Shown here: positions 57,477 to 64,000 of the stretch, one piece after another
How the letters are laid out: each line of letters begins with the position of its first letter
Position numbering within the stretch: position 1 is the first letter of the stretch
Source: Nematostella vectensis
Taxonomy: Eukaryota; Cnidaria; Anthozoa; Actiniaria; Edwardsiidae
Length of the DNA stretch: 64,000 nt
NCBI RefSeq assembly: GCF_932526225.1
Contig: NC_064048.1
Coordinates: 7,173,015 to 7,237,014, forward strand
Reading direction: 5' to 3'
Made by a program: the position numbers and the translations under genes
Notes under the pieces: model-generated
Told to the model about the DNA's origin: nothing
Database searches by the model: none
The model's input: the letters and a program-made list of their open reading frames with translations, nothing else

Positions 57477-60400
57477 ATGATGTACCGAAGCTTTTTTGTT
57501 GTAGTTCTTCTTCTAGTCTGCTTTTCAGGTAAGGCTGAGTTGAGAAAAAAATATTGAGGCTTAATGACGAGTTAAAATCTCTTATTTAACTGAAAAGGAA
57601 ACTATATCTTTAAGCCACCGTTGGTTATTTAGTTTAGTTATCGCGATAATCGCCAAGATTGTGCATTTCGCACCTTTGTTTTTGTTTTCTTCTGTTGTTC
57701 TCGAGGTTTATTGAATAAAGTTTAGTGAATAAAGCCGTTAGCCAAGGCTAGTTTGAAATAGGAGACATCACGAGCCAATACGAAACCGAAAATAGTTAGC
57801 ACTGCGCAGAAATATTAAAGATGTTATATAACTTGATCAGAACGCCTAAATACAAGAACAAATTAGACACAATCAGTCGTTCAAACCACGGGGCCTTTAT
57901 CACGAATGACAAAATCTTCGTACCGACGCAAGTTTAAACTATACTCAAATGCCCAAAAAGACGATTATATAATGAAGTTTCAATCAGTGCTATTGAACAA
58001 ACTACATCAACTTCCCGGTCCAGCATTGCATGATAGCATACTGACCGTGTTCTGTGAAAGTTGAACACAGACATTTTCTCTGCTATGTCTTTATAATACT
58101 GACAGAAGAGAAAGAGAAAGATTTTTTTCAGCGCCGATATTGGCCTTTTTTGAGCATCACACATGGACATAAAAATAGAATTCGCTTTGAATATTTTTTA
58201 AAACAACTGATTACAAACAAACCACTTTTATACCCCAGAATTTAATTAATTCGCTTTTCACAAAAAAGAAAAGAAAAGAAACAGATGGATTTTATCGTTC
58301 TTTCTTAGATTTTTTTTTTCATACAAAACATTATTTATACCAAAAGCGCAAATAGAAAACAAACTAAAATTGATGAACGTGTAACACCAATTCATTTTTA
58401 TAAGCTGGTTAATTTCTGTTCGTTTTCTTTTGCAACCAGCATTCTTCAGTTAAATCTATTTTTCAAAATTCAAAATGTTTCATAAGAGCGCAAAATAAAC
58501 AGAGCTTCCTTATTTTTTTGCTGAGTAATGTTTCACACGTAAGCGCACAAGCTATTAGCTAACACTCCAAACTTGTGACATAGAAAACGTATTTGAAACT
58601 GTGCAATTATGACGGGGGCCTTCTAAGATAAAACGATATAAGATGGGAGAAGAGTCAGGCTGACGAGTGTAAAAGCAATGCAAAGCTACAAACACACACA
58701 CACACACACTGTTGGCTAGATATTATAAGGGATTATCTCATTGAGCTTTCCAAAGACCAATATACTCCATTTACAATGAGCAAGGTTAACCTCTGAGTAA
58801 AATTACTCGCCTGCAGAGCCTAACATACGAAAGCTGTCTTTTCGCATGATTCAAACTCTTTACGGCCGACGTGCTTTGAAATAGTAGCAGTGCTACATTA
58901 GAATTATTTTTGTTTTCGCAATTTTCTCAGGATACTTTTCAGAATATTCAACTGTCCGTACCCTAGCTAATTCGACTTCTTTTCCAGAAACCCCGTCCCC
59001 TTCCCCCCTCTACTATTTGTTAAAAGCAGAGTACAAGATACGACAGCCGTGTCTTTTCGCATGATTCAAATTCTCAAACTCAAATTCAAACTCAAGCGGA
59101 CGTGCTTGTCTCGTATAGTAGCAGTGTTAAATTAGTATTTCTTTCGCTTTTTACAACGGATTCTTTCAGATTATTCGACTGTCTGTACCCTGTATCGTTT
59201 TGGTCAAACGCAGTAACTCCAATATAAGGAAACTAATCAATTCCAGTTTTCTTAGGTGTTTTCTCCCCTCCTTCCCCTCTCCCCTTAACAAGTCCTGGCC
59301 GCATTTTTCTTTACTATCCTACATTCTGTTCTCGGTCTTGTGTATTAGATGCTTTTCAATGGACGAAACAGCCCCTGGAAGTCGCGCAGACAGTGGGTAG
59401 TCGGCTCCTCTTGGAGTGGGATTACTCGCTTACAACAGATGAGGCGATAAGTGCGCGAGCATTTGCACTGCTGATATTTGAAAAGGAAAAGACGCCTGGG
59501 TCAAGACAGGTAGGGTAAAATGGGTAATAAATCAACACAAAGATGACATGGTGTGTTCAGGGGCCGCGGATCCAGAATTTCAAAATGGGGGGTGGATAAT
59601 GCCCGGATATACGGCTTATAACTGATCCAGTGGTCCTTCACATGGATCTAACATGGATCATGGATCTAATACTTCATGCTAAATTGGTATGTCACGTCAG
59701 CAAAGTCAAGAAGGCGAAGGAACATGGACAGTACCTCCCGTCCATCAGACATTTATTTTCTTCAAACAAAGTGATTTTTTAATTTTTCTACTAAAAAAGG
59801 GGGGTGGATTTCACCCAATCCACCCCCCCTGTATCCACCCCTGATGTTTGTAGTTTTAAGCCTCGTGAAAACAGAGAAATTTCGCTACATAGTTTAGTTT
59901 CATTAGTGGTTAAGAAGTCGGCAAACCTATTGTGCGCGTTAAAAATATTGTAATACAACTCCCATCCGGCTTTAGTCTCTTTCGCTACGACTTAGGGCCG
60001 ACCATCAAAACGTCAGCAAAACGACTCTGTTTTCACAGAGGAGTAAAACATTCCATGTCTTGACTTATTTCTCTCACTCCAACACACCACTGCATACCTC
60101 CTAGTTATTCTACAGCTTGCCTGTGTTTTCATTCTACTCTTAAAATGATCTGAAGATTTATAAAGCCCGACCTCTATGGGAACGTTCCATAGCTTTGGAT
60201 CTATATAAAGGGTGGAGAACTCGCATCCTTATTACAATTAGTTTACTTTCTAAAGCTTTGTCTTAGTGGATACCACACTAGAAGCACTGATTATTTCTCT
60301 GCTTTATGTATTCCACAGTGGACAGCTGTTGCAGCAAAGAATGTGAATAACGATTCTGTTAGTGCTATAGATCCAAGAGCGTCTGTATCCGTACGGGCCA

Positions 60401-63400
60401 CCCTGGCCGTAAACCGGACAGATATGACAGACGACACAAATTATCGTTGCACCTTCTTGTCAACTTTCGCAACTCCAGAGAGTAAGGTCCTCGTGCACAT
60501 TAGAGGTAGGTGGTGTAGAAATTATGTGGATACGACCGCGGTCCCACGGGGGGATTGGGCAGTGTGAAAGTTGCTGGGTTGTAACCACGATAGCGCTCGT
60601 CCCACTACTATGCTAGTCGTCGTGATGATGTTTTATTTATTTATTGAATTTCCACCAGTTATACTGGTGCGGAAAGTACAACAGAGCAAAGCTCCTAATC
60701 AAGTGCCCCTTGAGTGTTCCATCTTTGTTCCCCACTTAATGATCATAGGAAATTTAAGCAGCGACAACGGCAACGCAAACAGCGACGGCAAAAAACAATT
60801 GGGAATTCAAAGAGACGGACTTGAAATGTACACTGAAATGGATTCTGTATGATTTCAGCCGTTGCCCTTCAAGCTACAACGACGCGACGACGGGAACGTG
60901 TGCGCTGAAAACTAGACTATCCTTGTACGCTTGTTAGAAAAAAAATTAAAGGGTTTTCTATAGTTTTTTTGGACTTCAAAAACTAGTGAATTTTATAAAT
61001 ACTAGTTTAGAATTGAGCGCAAAGCATAAGCTTTTTGGGGATCCCATTCTCCCTGCAATCGCCGTCGTAGTTGCTTAGATTCCCTCATGACTAAGGGAGG
61101 GCCGGGATAGTAACCTTCCCCACCTTCTTTCATTTTTATTTGCTTCACCTGCCTCCTACAATTGTTTGCCATTGTTTACCAGATTTCTTTACTCTGCTTA
61201 CGGCCTGACAATGATATAGCGATATGAGATAGTAATGGTGATGGCGATGATGTGGTATATGATGAATAAGACAAAAATGATGGTGATGATATTGATTGTG
61301 ATGATGATGCTGATGTTGTTGGTGATGATGGTAATGAAAGTGAAGGTAATATTGATGTTCATGATGGTAATGACGACAACGATGATGATAATGATTTTGT
61401 AGTTAGTTATAATTATGATGGCGATGACTAAAGTTATGTTGACTGATAGTCTACTCTTTAAGTAGCTCACATGTTTTCTTTTATTTTAGTTATATATAAT
61501 TTTTTTTTACATTCTCATATACACAGCCGTTCCAAACCCAACACAAGTGATTCCCCCTTCGCGAATTCCACCCAGATTTCCATCAGGTCTGTAGTAAGAA
61601 ATAGAAGTAGTTTAAATCCTTTTTCTAGAGTCTCAAGCATTGTATTACTGATAGACATTTCTCATGGGATTTGTAAGTCTACGAGTCGCTACCCCCAAAA
61701 ACAAGTCAAAATAACTGTAGGATCAGATAACGGGGGAGGGGGTGTGAGGTGGGGGGGAGCTAATCCCTGTGAGAGGGAATAAATCAATTAATCAATGAAA
61801 TGAAAATTTTAAAACCTGAGAACGAACCTTTTTTTTCATGTACAGTGGAACCTGGATTTGACCATACTGGATTTTACGATAACCTCGATTTTACGATGAC
61901 GTTCCTTTACTTCCTTTCTCCCGGCAAAGAAACAGTGAAATGTATAAGAAATTACCTCGATCTAACAATATTGGATACAACGATATTCTCGATTTTACTA
62001 CACAAATCCGTTCTCCCAAGCATAATTTTGATCTCGATACAAGACATTACTGATTCTTTCTATCAACAAAGAGATAAACAACACTTAAAACACCACACAC
62101 GTAGAGTACAGTTTATCGATTTCTTTGAAATTACAAGTCTTGTTAAATGCAGATTACTGTTTATAGAGAGTAATTGTACAGTCTTAAACAGAGTACAGTT
62201 ACAATATTATTATTTTGTAAAAGTTGATAATTAACCCGACCTCGCTACAACGATATTTTAATGGGTTTTCCTTTATATCGTAAAATCGGGGTCCTCTTTC
62301 TAACGATCCCTCGATTGTACGATTATTTTTTTTCTCCCGAGGCATATCGTTAAACCCAGGTTCCACTGTTTAGTGAATCTTTGTTACACGCATCACATAT
62401 AAGGTATTTGAGGGTACTAGACTGGTTATTATTGATTACTTATTATTTCAATTTGTGTAAAATGTTATCATTTATGTCTAGCATGCAACTTTGACTCTGA
62501 AATGTGCGGTTGGCAAAGCAGCACGGGAAACAGCTTCTCTTGGACGCGACGGGGAGGGGGAACCCCCTCTTTGGGGACAGGGCCGAGTAAAGATCACACA
62601 ACGGGATCAGGTTGGGAATGATCAAAGCTCCATAACCATGCAAAAACCACCCAGAACTCTCGTTCAGAATCCTAAGGGAACGATCATTTGATATCTGACA
62701 GGTCGGAAACGAAAACCAAAAAAAAAATGTCAAACAATAATAGCCAGCCCCCCCTAGACCGTGAAACTTGACGTTTCCGCGCCGTAGATTGGAGGAAGAT
62801 AGCTGGAGTGAATTAGACAGAGTACAGTACACGATGTTTTCCTCCTTTCATTGGCCGTGAAGCCCATTTAAGGGTAGGGGATCTAGAAGAAAAATGTAAA
62901 GATAAAGTAGGGCCTGAATTACAATGAATGTAAGTCTGCCATGTTTGTGTGTAAGGCCTATCATGTCTTTTCTGCCCGTTGCCATTCCCGAGGTCGTTAC
63001 TTAAGTTCGCTCTTTCTTGTTATTAACAGGTACTATGTGTACACTGAACCCCTGAAGCTTCAGGAAGTAGTTTTTGAAGTAGTAATGTATTTTCTACCCG
63101 TTGCCATTCCCGAGGTAGTTACTTAAGTTCGCTCTTTCTTGTTATTAACAGTTCACTATGTGTACACTGAAGCTTCAGGAAGGAGTTATGGAAGTAGTAA
63201 TGTATTTTCTGCCAGTTGCCATTCCCAAGGTCGTTACTCAAGTTCGCTCTTTCTTGTTATTAAAAAGGTCACTATGTGTACACTGAAGCTTCAGGAAGTA
63301 GTTATGGGGACCGGGCAACGCTCAGAGGGTTCTTTTATGGCACAAGCTATTCCACCAGGTGTCTTGGCTTCTGGTACAACATGTACGGCAGTGGTATGGG

Positions 63401-63515
63401 AATACTCCTGGTGAAGATCGATGACGTCACCAGATGGCGTCAGTCGGGAGATCAAGACAACAGATGGCTGTACCAAGAGGTTCAGTTCAATATCTTTGGA
63501 AACGGAACTTTTCAG
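57477..63515 (+). CDS. Secreted or membrane-anchored Ig-MAM domain protein (3' end beyond or near the window edge)
   Basis: Exons 57477-57528, 59349-59509, 60319-60505, 61527-61586, 62482-62610, 63268-63515; all phases agree (837 bp so far, ending in phase 0 with GTGGGT donor). Exon 1 encodes a signal peptide (MMYRSFFVVVLLLVCFSG; the second in-frame Met is also possible). Exons 2-3 form an Ig-like domain: VAQTVGSRLLLEWDYSLTTD, ending DDTNYRCTFLS. The B-strand cysteine is Leu, so the usual Ig disulfide is missing. Exon 4 is a Pro-rich linker. Exons 5-6 form a MAM domain: CNFDSEMCGWQSS, then DHTTGSG, HYVYTEASG and CLGFWYNMYG, GILLVKIDD. Donors at 61587 (GTCTGT) and 62611 (GTTGGG) are weak. Ig plus MAM occurs in adhesion molecules (MDGA, receptor tyrosine phosphatases, receptor kinases); which type is undecided because the rest is not visible. 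Confidence 0.83.
58680..59260. repeat. (CA)n run and a diverged ~230-bp direct duplication
   Basis: A short CACACA run lies at 58690-58710. GTCTTTTCGCATGATTCAAA and ATAGTAGCAGTG, with AATATTCAACTGTC or ATTATTCGACTGTC, occur at 58835-58965 and 59045-59185. Confidence 0.7.
59524..60067. mobile_element. Composite: family F element carrying a nested family E MITE
   Basis: The outer ends share ATCAACACAAAGATGACATG and its distant mirror ATTCCATGTCTTGAC; CGTGAAAACAGAGAAATTTCG faces AACGACTCTGTTTTCACAGAG. The inner element 59558-59843 starts CAGGGGCCGCGGATCCAGAA and ends TGTATCCACCCCTG with G/C tracts facing each other. It lies in the intron between the two Ig exons. Confidence 0.6.
61200..61440. 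repeat. Imperfect (GATGATGGT)n-type repeat
   Basis: Interrupted GATGAT and GGTGAT triplets over about 240 bp in the intron after the second Ig exon. Confidence 0.7.
61843..62369. mobile_element. Mariner/pogo-type non-autonomous element (CAGTGGAACC termini)
   Basis: The left end TACAGTGGAACCTGG and right end CCCAGGTTCCACTGTTTA are inverted repeats. TA on each side suggests TA target duplication. The subterminal ATTTTACGAT/ATCGTTAAAC sequences are typical of Tc1/mariner-pogo derived MITEs. The ORF inside has no transposase motif. It lies in the intron between the linker and first MAM exon. Confidence 0.8.
62962..63300. repeat. Triplicated splice acceptor and exon start of the MAM gene
   Basis: A segment of about 116-124 bp (TTGCCATTCCC(G/A)AGGT, CTCTTTCTTGTTATTAA(C/A)A, then ACTATGTGTACACTGAA) occurs three times. 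Copy 1 leads to a stop in the required frame. Copy 2 stays open but then runs into non-MAM sequence. Copy 3, with AAAAAG at 63262-63267, continues into the full MAM exon and is taken as functional. Confidence 0.85.
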
Positions 63516-64000
63516 GTGGGTTACGAATAATTAGCTCTTAAATATTTATTTATATGTTTTGTTTGTTTGTTTTTTGGTTTGCTTGTTTGTTTCTTTATTT
63601 TCCCTGCTAGCAGAGGCCTCTTTTTTCTGTATTTCGCTGTGCTGGCGTTCGCGAAGAAAAGAGACCTCTGCCATGGGTCGCAATCTTGTTTGATCAAACC
63701 GCCGTCCACGATCGTGGACGGGATATCCAGAGCGCATGCTCCGTTCATTAATTACTGGCCACTATCCGCTGCGGGATAATAATCACGCATTCAAAACGGC
63801 GTCCTCCGTAGACACGCGACGAATTATGAAAGAAGCCATTCAATGCCTTATCTTTTCATTCAGAATTTTCTCTCTTTTGACTAACGAGTACACTCTTCTG
63901 TTTACAGCTTTTGCATATTCTTCTGGACAAAGCTGATATAAGTTAACCAAAAAGTTTTGTAACATTTTCTTCGAGCCCAACTGAAGAAACTCGCATGCTC
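63516..64000. other. Intron or downstream region of the Ig-MAM gene
   Basis: An inverted repeat (GCAGAGGCCTCTTTT at 63610-63624 and AAAAGAGACCTCTGC at 63657-63671) and a CCGTCCACGATCGTGGACGG palindrome at 63701-63720 are the only structures. A weak terminal-exon candidate after the CAG at 63905-63907 gives 12 codons and TAA, but it would cut the MAM domain short. Confidence 0.45.

Noticed and set aside
63908-63946. Terminal exon candidate of the Ig-MAM gene (12 codons and TAA)
   Set aside because: In phase, but it would end the protein inside the MAM domain; the real next exon is probably outside the window.

Overview
The window looks like nuclear DNA of an anthozoan cnidarian, most likely a sea anemone. 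The reasons are intron-rich genes with GT-AG introns, an astacin protease with two C-terminal ShKT domains, intronless class A GPCRs, an adhesion GPCR, Ig and MAM modules, and many short inverted-repeat elements and minisatellites. The species is inferred, not proven.

Layout. 1-420: a MITE, then one plus-strand exon of a CIAO3/NARFL-type Fe-S assembly protein. 0.8-4.83 kb: a tandem array of about 31 units, each a copy of the 3' end of the GPCR gene beside it. 4741-5736 (minus): that class A GPCR. 5.8-12.7 kb: non-coding, with an 83-bp minisatellite at 9.75-11.3 kb. 12729-19520 (minus): an eight-exon secreted astacin protease with two ShKT domains. One of its introns (13.6-15.4 kb) carries a Penelope-like retroelement remnant with three hammerhead ribozyme motifs. 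19.6-29.4 kb: gene-poor, holding MITEs and a minisatellite. 29471-30691 (plus): a second class A GPCR.

32880-56053 (plus): a large adhesion-GPCR gene rebuilt here from 23 exons whose phases all agree. It encodes a signal peptide, a CBM14-type chitin-binding domain, a PA14 domain, a GAIN/GPS module, seven transmembrane segments and a tail of about 200 residues. I do not know this ectodomain combination from vertebrate adhesion GPCRs. One exon, at about 41.9 kb, has an acceptor problem (in-frame TAA). Its introns hold five large tandem arrays, several MITEs and, at 46059-47072 on the same strand, a complete melatonin-receptor-like class A GPCR gene. 57477 to beyond the right edge (plus): a secreted or membrane-anchored Ig-MAM protein, six exons visible.

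The main leads are the GPCR-tail array, the CBM14-PA14 adhesion GPCR with a nested GPCR, and the triplicated hammerhead palindromes. All exon models come from reading splice sites and phases by eye and were not checked against transcripts.
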